The position numbers and the translations under genes were made by a program. Of a stretch of DNA of 64,000 nt, positions 49,990 to 60,109 are shown one piece after another. Each line of letters starts with the position of its first letter. Position 1 is the stretch's first letter. Source of the DNA: Dioscorea cayenensis subsp. rotundata (taxonomy: Eukaryota; Streptophyta; Magnoliopsida; Dioscoreales; Dioscoreaceae); contig NC_052487.1 in the NCBI RefSeq assembly GCF_009730915.1, positions 19,026,529-19,090,528 of the forward strand. Direction: 5' to 3'. The notes beneath the pieces are model-generated. The model saw only the letters and a program-made list of their open reading frames with translations, was not told the origin of the DNA and made no database searches.

Positions 49990-50507
49990 GATCCGACCCG
50001 TTAACGCTGTGAATTTTTTACAGGTGATAATCTGGACCATTCATTGATTCGACCAGATATTTATTTATTAGATTTTTTTAGCTCCATATTTAATTTTGAG
50101 ATCCAATGGTCCAAATCAATGTCCATAAATTAAGAACTATTTAATATATTAGTATTAGTTTTTATGTATATGATGTTTGTTTTGTTGAGAAAGTTTGTTC
50201 AAATCCCAGGTGTTGTATTAGCTCTCCACTTCTCTCCTGTGGTTATCCCCTAAAATATAACTTATCTATATATATATTATAAAAAAACTAATATTGTAAA
50301 TAGACATGTTTTTGTTGTAATAAGTTAATTATGTTAAAATCACCATAAACTATTATTTTTGTACATATTTGTATATTGACAAAGTCAGATAGGTATTTTA
50401 AAAAAAGAATAGTTTTAATACATTATAATCCCACAGCAAAAAAAATATAACACAATTTAAAATTAATGGCAAAATAATATTTAAAAAAAAATCAGGGGCA
50501 TATATAA
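49990..50507. other. Intergenic, upstream of the acid phosphatase
   Basis: AT-rich; nothing recognised. Confidence 0.5.
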
Positions 50508-50771
50508 AATACCCTATTTAGTTCTTGTAATATACTCAATCTCCCATTTTAATCCCTCTATTGTAATTTGCCCTCAAAAAATCCCTCTATTATTCAAATT
50601 GGTTAAATCAAGTCACTTACCCTGATGTCCGTTTATTTTCCGTCTAGCGATGTGGCATTTTTAAGATTAAAATATCATTAAAAAAATAATTTAATGATAT
50701 TTTTTAAAATATCATTAGAATCCCTCAATGCATGTGCCGTGAGGGATTGATATGACAGCCGGATATGTGAA

Positions 50772-51442
50772 TAGAACTGTCAATTTGGGCCAAGCTCACT
50801 GCCGGGTCCCGCCCGCCAACCAAAAATAAGTGGGTTTGGGTTGGATTATATGAAATCCGCTTGGGAGGCTGGTCAAAACGGGCAACCCAGGGCAGACTGA
50901 GTTGGGGCGAGGCACGCAGGTTGCTGGCAGGGCTAGCTCGCCACCCTTTAATTTAAAAAAATTATATTTTTAAAAATGAAAAAAATTATTAAATTAATTA
51001 CAAAGTTAGAAAAAGATAAATACATGTTTTTAAAAAGGGGTTTCTATGCGAAAAGATATTGATTTTTTTAACATTTTGATTTTTTAAAAATTTTTGTTAA
51101 ACTTTACAAATTTAATAGGATTAAAGTAATATTGATGAATTGATGAGTTTTTAATAGTAATTGACGTTTTTTTGCAATTAGTTTTTTGGATTTTTGTTAA
51201 TATTTTTCGTAGATTGTAGAAGATTACGTCAAAAATAAAAAAATAAATACGTGAGAATCCATGAAATATAATTATTTTTTTAAATTTTTTTAATTTTTTT
51301 ATATTTTTGCGGGGTCAGCTTACCAACCCACAACCCAAAGTGGGTCGGGTTGAGTTAGCATTTGACCCGCCCCGCCCACCAAATAGTGGGTTTTGGCGGA
51401 TCATGCGAGCTCGCCACTGCCCGACCCGAATTGACACCTCTA
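50772..51442. mobile_element. hAT MITE, 671 bp, with 8-bp target-site duplication
   Basis: The flanks TATGTGAA (50764-50771) and TATGTGAA (51443-51450) are an exact 8-bp duplication, as made by hAT transposases. The left end TAGAACTGTCAATTTGGG and the right-end reverse complement TAGAGGTGTCAATTCGGG are imperfect inverted repeats. No transposase is present. It inserted into the long-TIR element. Confidence 0.9.
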
Positions 51443-51607
51443 TATGTGAAGCCCGACGGAGATCATCACTGCCACGACGAGCGTGTGCGCCATCGCTGTC
51501 AACCCCATTATCGAATCTCCATCCCCAACCATCTTCCCTAATAATCAACCATACCCTAGATCAGGCTCGATCTAGATAACCTCCTTATTCTCACAAGATA
51601 TCATTAA

Positions 51608-52002
51608 GGGGCCGTTTGGTTCACGGTAATGTAGAAAGATTACCGCGTGTTATGTGGTAATCTGAAAATATTACCACGTTTGGCATTGCACCGGTGGTAA
51701 TGTGGATGATAATATCACATTACCAACTTATAAATATTACCAAGAAGTGGTAATCCTATTTCCACCAAATTTGGTGTCTATTTTGGATTACTATGGTAAT
51801 CTTATAACTTTTTATATTTTAACAAATTAATTACCATAACAACCAAATACGGTAATGAACTATTTCCGGTAATAAGAGTTCCCCACCAAACATGGTTATA
51901 TTAAATTACTGCAATATTCTCAACCATATAACATTCTCACTCATATTACCATAGTAATCTCATTACGTGGCAATATGTCATTATCATAAACCAAACGACC
52001 CC
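51608..52002. mobile_element. Tourist-like (PIF/Harbinger) MITE, 395 bp
   Basis: The termini GGGGCCGTTTGGTTCACGG and, reversed, GGGGTCGTTTGGTTTATGA are inverted repeats. The flanking triplets are TAA (51605-51607) and TAA (52003-52005), the 3-bp duplication typical of Harbinger elements. The interior is rich in GGTAAT/ATTACC. Confidence 0.88.
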
Positions 52003-52189
52003 TAAGTTTTTTTTTTAATTAATCAAACTGAGACTGTCCGCTATTGGCAGTGAGACTCTCCAGCAACGTCCTTGCCGCCGCCACCCACCACCACCACCAC
52101 CACCGACTCCAAGCCCCATACTACCACCTCACCACATGGTCAATGACTAAAGGCTAATCACTCGTGTCCATCCTCTCCCCCAATCACCG

Positions 52190-52812
52190 TTGGATTGTCA
52201 ACAACCAGATCAAGGACATCCTTCTCCACTCATTCGGCTACATCTCCATCGTCAGATCTCTCCAGAAGTGATTCAAGACGTACCCTCGATCTCCAAGGCT
52301 GTGCCCTCAACTATCTTAAAGAGTACCCTTGTTTCATTGTATTTAAAGACTTGCCCTCAATTGAGATCCTTTTCGGGTTCTCTAAACGGATGTTTGCTTT
52401 AATCAAAGAAAAAGGATCCTTATGGAAGCCCAAGAACCCGTTATGGTTCGCAGTCATCTCGCATAAGCTTCTTATGCTCTCACCTGATCACTGTCTCAAC
52501 GTTGGTAAGCTCAACGAGTTGAAGCGGAGCTTTGGGTTCGTGGATGATTACCTCCTTTGGATCCTGCAATAACATCCAAATACTATTCAGATCCAAAACC
52601 TGATTGGGTGGTAGAACTTGCTGGATATCCAGCTTCTCCGGTGACAGTTGGAGCTTACCGTCTCTTACATGAAGGCTGCGGCGATGGAGCATGGGATGAA
52701 GGTGAGGTTCGAGTGTGCGTTACCTTTGAGTTGGATCAAAACCAGAGAGAAGTTTTGGGAGTTTAATATCGAACGTCGTATGTGTCGGCGTACGCCGGTG
52801 ATCATCGGGTGA
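52190..52812 (+). pseudogene. Captured PORR-domain (plant organelle RNA recognition) gene fragment
   Basis: From about 52285 one frame reads LQGCALNYLKEYPCFIVF, then HKLLMLSPDHCLNVGKLNEL and SFGFVDDYLLWILQ, followed by a stop. A shifted frame continues with YHPNTIQIQ-like sequence and, from 52669, with EHGMKVRFECALPLSW and REKFWEFNIERR. PORR proteins, which bind organellar group II introns, share this order: a YL..yP.iF motif, an LLM motif, an LGLPDD-like motif and a charged KxxxxW segment. Three or more frame changes break it. It is truncated at both ends and enclosed by the long TIRs, so it is a transduplicated fragment rather than a local gene. Confidence 0.6.
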
Positions 52813-53849
52813 AGATGGAATAGGAGGAAAAAAGGTGGTTGGAGTAGTTCATGAATTGCTTTCTTTGACCATCGGTTGGAGATCAAGTCTTTGAACTTGG
52901 GATGTTCCATTCTGTTTGCAGTGCTGGACTACACTTCGACGGCGTCTCAGTTTGCGGTGTCAGAAATCTCTGTGAATTAACAACTCAGTTGATTTTAATA
53001 AAAAAAAATATAATTTTTTAATGATATTTTAAACTCAAAATGCCACATCAGCACTAAATAACAGAAATGAAACCGACGTCCAGATGAGGGATTTAATTTA
53101 ACCTATCTAAATAATAGAGGGATTTTTTGAGGGCAAATTACAATAGAAGGACTAAGAGGGGAGATTGAGTATATTACAGGGATAAAATAGGGTATTCTAT
53201 CTATGTTTTATAACATTTATGTTATATATTTGTAAATGTTTTTTTTATGAAGTATATATGAAAATTTTCCATTTATCAATAAAGCAAGAATGTAAAGAAG
53301 CAAGTTGGGAATAGGGTAAAAACTAAAAGTCAGTTGTGAAAGTTTTTAATAATAAATCATAAGGTCTGATAGCCGATAGGCAGCTAAAATGGGAGTTTTT
53401 TATTGGTTAATTGGAATTTTTTTTATTGGCTAACTAAGATTAAGTTACAGACAGTTGGATTGCTTTTAGACATGCAATTAGGTAGACACCATAGAGAGCA
53501 TCCCCTAAAGCATGGAAAATAAAAAGCTTATTTTTTTTCTTTTAAAAAAAATAAAGAAATATTAGTCATACAACAATAGTTAAATATTTAGCAAGTGGCA
53601 CCAAAAAGAAAACATGACTATTATTTATTTGAATTATAAAAATTGAGCAGTTCCTTTCCAACTGTCCTAATGGATTTTTCAGGCAATCATGCAACCAACA
53701 TTTTTTTTTTTTGGATCAATTTTTTATATTATCCTCGTGTGTAAAGTTTGATTATTCATTATTAATCTTTTAAACATAGCCCCTTATCTAATATTATATG
53801 TAAGTTTAATTATAACTTGGTAAATTCCCTTGCTCCGCCTCGATTTTTT

Positions 53850-56070
53850 TTTGAACAAATTTGATAATTGTAAGGCAATATTATGTAGACATAATTTTAA
53901 ATACAAATAAAATATTTTAATTAATGAAATTATAACATCATACACAAAGTTCTTATGAGTACATGACTAAAACGAATGCAAATGCTAATGCAACAATACC
54001 TAGCAATAGAAACATAAAAAAAAAATAATTAAAATAGAAATGAAAGGATAAAAAAGATTAATTGCAAAATAATAGATATTACAATATTTTCTACAACTCA
54101 TTAAAAAAAATTAAAATCAATCATTATATTTTAGAAATACATTTAGTTTCTGCAATTTCAATATCTCTTATCCTTTAATTTTCTATATTTTGATATATTT
54201 CATTTCTTCTAATTTACTTAAATTTAAACCAAGTCAAATGAGTTTTCAATTATGATTTTCAAATTTGCTATCATGATTAAATTACTCCTTATAAGCATAC
54301 ATTTTCCATAAAACAAATATTTTTTTCGGTCACTATAATTACACTAAAAGGTTTAATGGAATATTTAATATAAAATTAATGAATGCAATTAAACCTTTCA
54401 ATTACTAATATCATAATTATCTTCAATTTCTTCTAATTTAGTTAAATATAAACCAAGACAAATGCATTTACAATTATTAATTGCAAAATTAGTTGTCATA
54501 CATAAATAATTGTGGTATGTATTTTTTTCAATCAATATAATTACTCTAAATGGCTAATGGAATATTTAATACAAAAATTAGTGAGTACCATAATTAATGC
54601 AAACAAACATTTTTAATGCATTCATAATTATTTCCCCGAAATGCTCTCAACACATATTATACATCTACTTTTAATATTATAAAATTAATAAATGCAATTA
54701 AGCATTTTCTAATATTAATGCCATAATTAATGCAAAAAGAAATATTTTTAGTGAAAAACTCATAATTGTTCTTTTGCTCTCAGATTATATATATATTTAC
54801 TTTAATATTACAAAATTAATGAGTGCAATTAAACCTTTCTATTACTAATGCCATAATTGATTCAAACAAATATTTTAGTGCATCATAATTGTTGTTCTCA
54901 AGATCGATTATGCATATATTTTAATATTACAAAATTAATGAGTGTAAAGTAATATTACACATAGACATAATTTGAATACAAATAAAGTGTTTAATTAATG
55001 AAATTATAACATCGGAGTTTTATATATCTACTTTAATATTACAAAATTAATGAGTGCAATTAAACCTTTTTTACTACTAATGCCATAATTGATGCAAACA
55101 AATATTTTTATTGAAAAAAATTATTGTTTTTCAAAATAGATTATGCATCTATTTTTAATATTACAAAATTAATGAATGTTATTAAACCTTTTTTTATTAA
55201 TAATGCTATAATTAATGCAAACAAATACTTTAGTGATTCATAATTGTTCCTTAAAAATACTCTCAAGATAATTATACATCTACTTTAATATATACTCCTC
55301 CATTCTTTTTTAGTTGTCAACTTTACTTAATTCACACCGATTAAGAAAATCGGTTAAAATTAGTTAGCTACCTAAATTTTTACAAAAATTCACTTACTTT
55401 CCAAAATTACACATATTTAAAACCCCACTAGTGGATAATATAATTTAATGGTTAGTAGATTTTGATTTATTAAAAATTGTACAAGTACATTAAATTAAAG
55501 GGTAAATTTGGGAAAAAAATATTTAATGCTGCATAAAGTTTCTAATGTGACAAGTAAAAAGGAAGAGAGAAGAGCTCAAACGTGGCAACTAAAAAGGAAC
55601 GGAGGGAGTACTAAGCAAATTCCCTTGCTTCACATTGGCTTTTTAAAAAAAAAAAAAAAACTATTTTGATAGTTGTAAAGTAATATTGCACATGGATATA
55701 ATTTGAATGCAAATTCAGTATTTAATTAATGAAATTATAATATGAGAGTTTTATATATCTACTTTAATATTACAAAATTAATGAGTGCAACTAAACCTTT
55801 TTTTATTACTAATGCCATAATTGATGCAAACAAATATTTTTAGTACATCATAATTATTGTTCTCAAGACATATTATGCATCTATTTTAATATTACAAAAA
55901 TTAATAAATGTAATTATACCTTTCTATTAATAATGTTATAATTAATGCAAACAAAAAAACTTTAGTGCAAAAAGAAATTCATAATTATTCCTTTAAAATG
56001 CTTTTCAAGACAATTATACATCTACTTTTAATATATACTAAGCAAAATTCCTTGCTTTCTCAGATCGATC

Positions 56071-56105
<35 letters not shown>

Positions 56106-56210
56106 CTATTTTTAGTAGTTGTTAAGTAATATTGCACATAGACATAATTTGAATACAAATAAAGTATTTAATTAATGAAATTATAACATTAGAGTTTTTA
56201 TGAGAAAATA
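53850..56210 (+). repeat. AT-rich array of two alternating repeat units
   Basis: Unit A contains TTACAAAATTAATGAGTGCA, ATTAAACCTT and TAATGCCATAATTGATGCAA; copies or parts begin near 54370, 54680, 54805, 54925, 55035, 55160, 55765 and 55895. Unit B contains GTAATATTGCACATAGACAT, AATTTGAATACAAATAAAGT and TTAATTAATGAAATTATAAC; copies lie near 53870, 54945, 55675 and 56120. Spacing is irregular, from about 110 to 600 bp. It is not an obvious LTR pair and may be the interior of a decayed element or a young satellite. Confidence 0.65.
55295..55608. mobile_element. Stowaway-like (Tc1/mariner) MITE, 314 bp
   Basis: The left terminus CTCCTCCATTCTTTTTTAGT and, reversed, the right terminus CTCCCTCCGTTCCTTTTTAG form inverted repeats. 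TA dinucleotides flank both ends (55293-55294, 55609-55610), as expected for mariner-type insertion. It interrupts the AT-rich array. Confidence 0.85.
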
Positions 56211-56554
56211 AATAAAACAATACCCATAGGAGATACATTAAAAAAAATAAAAATAGAAGAGAAAGGTAAGGGTTAAAAAAAAGTTTAATTTCACAATAAC
56301 AAAATAACAAAACACTAAAATTGTAATTTCAAGCTCACCTTGGCCCACGTATTTGTTTAAGATAGTGTTTGTTTGGAAGGATTTGGAGTTACATGTAACT
56401 TGAGTTACTTGGTTTTTGGAAATCCAGTGTTTGTTTCATAGGATTTTAAAAACCCATGTAACTCATATTACATCCAATAAGGGATTTGGTTTTACGTCCA
56501 AATTGAGCGTAAGTCGAAATCCCGGGAGTTGAAAATTCATATGTGATGTATATT

Positions 56555-57650
56555 ATATATATATATATATATACACATATGCATATACATATACTTCTAC
56601 ACATATATATATACATATACATATACATATATACACTTCTACATATATACATATGTACATATGCATTTATCCATATACACACATGTATACATATACCTAT
56701 ACATAGTATGTTTACATATACATATACTCAGTGGCGGAACTAGAGCAGAAATTAAGAGGGTGCTAACTTTAATTTAAAAAAATTATATTAATTCAAATTT
56801 AAACTTATAATAATTATTATTTCAAAAAATATGCCACAATTATCACTATAATTATCACTATGAGATGGGAGTTGAATTATTCAGTCAAATCCAATCTAAT
56901 TTCAATTTAAATATGAAAAATTTTTTTATATTAATTCAAACTAAAATAATAATAATAATTAATATTTTAAAAAATATAAAAACTATATACAACTAACAAC
57001 TACCATTACTAAATAAAAGTTGAATCTTCGACCAAAGACAATCTAGTTTTAAGTTGTTTAATAGTAAGACTTGTAAGCTCGTGGCATTCAACAAAATGAA
57101 AAACTTATTTTTAAAAGTTGTCAAAATTTGAAGATTTTTGATCATGCAAAGCTCATTAGAATAAATTTCTAATGATGAATTAGCTTATTACGATATAATC
57201 TTAAAAATAAATCTGCATAATATACAATATTATAATAAATATAAAGATAATATATATATATATATATAAGATGGGGCCAAGGGGGTGCTCAAAGCACCCC
57301 CTTGATCCCCCTTGACCAAAACCCCTCCCCCCCCTTCCGCCCCTGCATATACTCATACATACATATACACATGTATTTCTACACATATTTATACATATAC
57401 ATACATACATATACATATATACACTTATATATATATATATATATACATATGCATATACACACATGTATACATATACATAGTATGTTTATATATACATATA
57501 CATATACTCATATACATATATGTATATATATGCATATATTCATATATACTCACATATACATATCTTATATATATATATATATATATTGATATACATGTAC
57601 ATACATGTGTATATATACACACATATACATACACTTATACACATGCGTTT
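56555..57650. repeat. Interrupted (TATACA)n/(TA)n microsatellite
   Basis: Alternating TATACA, CATATA and (TA)n units fill 56555-56728 and 57346-57650. Long Tyr/Ile/His-rich frames across it are artefacts of the repeat. Confidence 0.9.
56729..57345. mobile_element. hAT non-autonomous element, 617 bp, with 8-bp target-site duplication
   Basis: CATATACT precedes (56721-56728) and follows (57346-57353) the element exactly. The ends are CAGTGGCGGAACTAG and, reversed, CAGGGGCGGAAGGGG, the CAGGGGCGGA type of hAT terminus. The right subterminal part is a C-rich foldback, GGGGGTGCTCAAAGCACCCC. There is no transposase. Confidence 0.9.
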
Positions 57651-58082
57651 TCAATTCAGGATTTCTACAAATCGCTTTTCAAACAAAACATAAAATCTTA
57701 TAATACAGATGAATTCCAGGTTCACCCTAACTAAATATAAGATTTGATCATGATCAGATTTTTGAAAAACCAAGTATTCCCAATTACATTGTAACTGGAA
57801 ATCCACTGCATTTAGAATTACATCCAACCAAACACCATCTAATTGTTCTTGTCAGGTTCTACTGCTCCGGTACTCCCCAAATCCTCCACTTGCTCATCTC
57901 AAAGCAAGAACTCATGATCCCAAAAGAAACGAAAAGAATCATTAGTGCAATTAAACTACTCCTACGGAACACTAGAACAACAGTGATCACAACTCTATGG
58001 CTACGTAAGAGAGTGAACATTGGACAAAGGGAAAAATTGTTACATCTAATGGAAAAAAAGAAGAGCAGTGGGGATGTGAAGG

Positions 58083-58543
58083 TAGTGGTGTCAAACGGGC
58101 CGGCCCGGGCCCACACTGACCCATGCACTATGCGTGCTTGGGCCGAGCACTGCCCGCCAACCACTGGTCGCCCGTGGACGTAGCGTGCAGGTTATATTAT
58201 ATTTATATTTTTTTATTTTTAAACCCCAAAAATATAAAAAATACCCTAAAATTGCTAAAAAATATAAAAAAATACTAAAATTCAAAAACATAGAACTAAA
58301 AACCTTATTGACTAAAAAAACAAAAGATATACATTTAAAAAAAGAAAAAAACTTACATTTAGCATCTGCAGTACTAGTGTCTGGGCCCAGACGAGCGACA
58401 TGAACCCCTAGCCTAGCACGGCCGGGGGTATGGGCCGTGCCTGGCCCGAGCACGGTACTGTAGCACCGTGCTTGGGCCAAGCACGCCCAACTACGTCTTG
58501 GCGAGCCCGGTGCCGGTCATGGCGCACCCGTTTGACACCACTA
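58083..58543. mobile_element. hAT MITE, 461 bp, with 8-bp target-site duplication
   Basis: The exact 8-bp repeat TGTGAAGG flanks it (58075-58082 and 58544-58551). The termini are perfect 17-bp inverted repeats, TAGTGGTGTCAAACGGG. The interior is GC-rich at both ends (GGCCCGGGCC-type) and AT-rich in the middle. The ends are related to those of the hAT MITE at 50772-51442. Confidence 0.95.
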
Positions 58544-58613
58544 TGTGAAGGGGAGCCAAGGTGGCTGGAGGGACCGGTGATAGGCGACGGGGATGAACGG
58601 CGAGCTAAGAAGC

Positions 58614-58747
58614 TGTAATGAACTCCTTTAGTCCCACATCGGCTATGAGATGGGACTTTCGCAGTCATGCATATAAGTGGTGGGCATCCTTCACCACTAG
58701 GCCGGTCTTTTGGTGACACGCTCTCCTCACCACTTGTGTGCATTACA
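58614..58747 (+). mobile_element. TRIM-like solo LTR, 134 bp, with 5-bp target-site duplication
   Basis: It begins TGTAATG and ends CATTACA (TG...CA with inverted ends) and is flanked by GAAGC on both sides (58609-58613, 58748-58752), the 5-bp duplication left by LTR retrotransposons. The internal motif TAGTCCCACATCGG followed by GCATATAAG, a TATA-like promoter, is common in short plant LTRs. Its size fits terminal-repeat retrotransposons in miniature. No primer-binding site or second LTR is present, so it is a solo LTR. Confidence 0.85.
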
Positions 58748-58979
58748 GAAGCATGGACATGGTGACATGATACGACACGACACAGACACGGTTACACGAT
58801 AGTTTTTAAAAGAACACGGGTAATCTTGTGATTCATAGATGACGAGCCAAGAAAACAGGTGGACATGGAGGTAGGTTCACCTGGATCACCAATGGAGTGC
58901 TGGACATTGAAGCTGTGTAAGCTAAGGATCCAAACTTTAATTGAAGAACCACTTGAACTTTAGGAAATGGCTTGATAAT

Positions 58980-59837
58980 AAAAGTCTGATTTTCTTTCCT
59001 TTTTTTTTAAAAATAATTGTATGAGGTTCTGTTTGTATATATATATATTTTAAGACCTCTGTTGATGATATCGTAGTTATTTTGCTATTGGCACAATGGA
59101 TCATTATATACATAGTCTATGGCCCATGTTTAACCCTTATAAATCAATTAAATAACCAATTGCTTTTAAATGGCCTCAAGATTTTGATATTTTTTTTGTT
59201 TCTGTGGCTTTTGCTTTTTATCTTAGTTTCACTTCATCTGTAATGGGATTCATGTACAACCTTCAAAAATATTGAATCATGTTTAATTATAAATTGCAAG
59301 AAATTCTATTCATTGAGTTTTATGTTCATTATATGTCTAGTGTAATTGTCTTAGTGTTGCTATTTTTACTTATTTTCTCAAGCTTCAGTAAGTCCAATTA
59401 ATAATAAAATATTAATAATATTGTGTTTTTTTAATATGATATATTAAAATACTTAATCTTGCAAGTTTATTCTAGTTACTTTTATCAAATTTTAATATTT
59501 TCTTTACATGTGTATTTATACTTAAATACCATCAATAAAAAAAAAACTAAAACGAAATCAGGGATCAAAAGAAATCAAACACATTAATATTATCAAAATA
59601 AATGTTTCTAAAAACTAACAAGAACATGAAATCCACCCATAAAATATAAATATACCATATCAGTAATTATCCATGGACTAAAATTTTATTTATTATTTTT
59701 TTATATAATTTTTTTTAATGATCCAAAGCACAAAAAGGCACTGGCATCATTAACTGAGGTCTTGGAGACAAATATATACAAGAAGAAGAACCTCGTAGAA
59801 TTATTAGTAAAAAAAGGGGAAAAACAGAGTTTTATTA
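58980..59837. other. Interval between pseudogene and parent-type gene
   Basis: AT-rich, 850 bp, with no gene. The two inverted copies face each other tail to tail across it. Confidence 0.6.
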
Positions 59838-60080
59838 TCAAGCCACTTCTTGAAGAAGTTCAAGTGGATCTTCAAAGTTTGGATCCTTAGCATCCACAGC
59901 TTCAATCTCCAGCACTCCATTGATGAACTCTTTCTCAGAATAGGTCTGGGTACCAACCCAGGTGAACTTACCACCATGTCCACCCTTCTTCGGCTCGCCG
60001 TTCATCCCCGTTGCCGATCGCCTGTCCCTCCGGCCACCCTGGTTCCCCTTCACACTCCCTCTGCTCTTCTTCTTCTCCAT
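59838..60080 (-). CDS. 80-aa protein with a PDCD4-linker-like GGxGGKxTW motif
   Basis: The intact frame reads MEKKKSRGSVKGNQGG, then GEPKKGGHGGKFTWVG, then EIEAVDAKDPNFEDP and ends LELLQEVA. The order basic N terminus, KKGGxGGKxxW, then VxxKDPNxxD resembles the linker before the MA3 domains in PDCD4 and plant MA3 translation regulators, but no MA3 domain is present and the protein stops after 80 residues. Small plant proteins of this layout exist; I do not know their function. A degraded inverted copy with two insertions lies at 58049-58974. The preserved frame here, against heavy damage in the sister copy, suggests this one is functional. The start is the only ATG before the basic stretch; a TGA is followed at once by a second stop, TAA. 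Confidence 0.8.
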   Translation of the reverse strand: MEKKKSRGSVKGNQGGRRDRRSATGMNGEPKKGGHGGKFTWVGTQTYSEKEFINGVLEIEAVDAKDPNFEDPLELLQEVA

Positions 60081-60109
60081 TAGATCTAGAAATATCCTCT
60101 TCCTTGGTG

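Larger units (their letters stand above)
50508..53196. mobile_element. 2.7-kb long-TIR element with a captured host-gene fragment
   Basis: The left end (50508-about 50660) begins AATACCCTATTTAGTT and the right end (about 53040-53196) is its reverse complement over roughly 150-200 bp. Shared blocks include GTAATATACTCAATCTCCC, CTATTGTAATTTGCCCTC and AAAAAATCCCTCTATTATT. The interior carries a PORR-domain gene fragment (52190-52812), a hAT MITE (50772-51442) and a Tourist-like MITE (51608-52002). Long TIRs plus captured gene DNA suggest a Pack-MULE, but no 9-bp target duplication was clear, so the superfamily is provisional. A 240-bp relative lies at 37909-38148. Confidence 0.65.
53197..56357. 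other. AT-rich region without genes; contains a dispersed tandem array
   Basis: No coding potential. It contains the array at 53850-56210, a Stowaway-like MITE at 55295-55608 and a (TA)n tract near 56076-56103. Confidence 0.6.
56361..57839. mobile_element. Harbinger-like MITE (1.48 kb as it stands) enlarged by a microsatellite and a nested hAT element
   Basis: The left end GATAGTGTTTGTTTGGAAGG and, reversed, the right end GATGGTGTTTGGTTGGATGT are inverted repeats that continue imperfectly for about 100 bp. The flanks are TAA (56358-56360) and TAA (57840-57842), a 3-bp duplication of PIF/Harbinger type. The centre is a long TATACA/TA microsatellite (56555-56728 and 57346-57650), split by a hAT insertion. 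Confidence 0.8.
58049..58974 (+). pseudogene. Disrupted copy of the PDCD4-linker-like small gene
   Basis: It is collinear with the small gene on the opposite strand at 59838-60080. The start (ATGGAAAAAAAGAAGAGCAG at 58049) matches MEKKKS; after the first insertion the text resumes with GGGAGCCAAGGTGGCTGGAG and GGGATGAACGGCGAGC; the end keeps AATGGAGTGCTGGACATTGA and GGATCCAAACTTT and the same TGATAATAA stop. A 461-bp hAT MITE (58083-58543) interrupts codon 12 and a 134-bp TRIM-like LTR (58614-58747) interrupts the KKGG region. About 90 bp of extra DNA with a partial local duplication (58753-58850) follows, and there are stops and a deletion of the TQTYSEKE region. It cannot encode the protein. 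Confidence 0.85.

Noticed and set aside
56446..57734. Tyr/Ile/His-rich frames of up to 140 codons
   Set aside because: Translations of the TATACA microsatellite.
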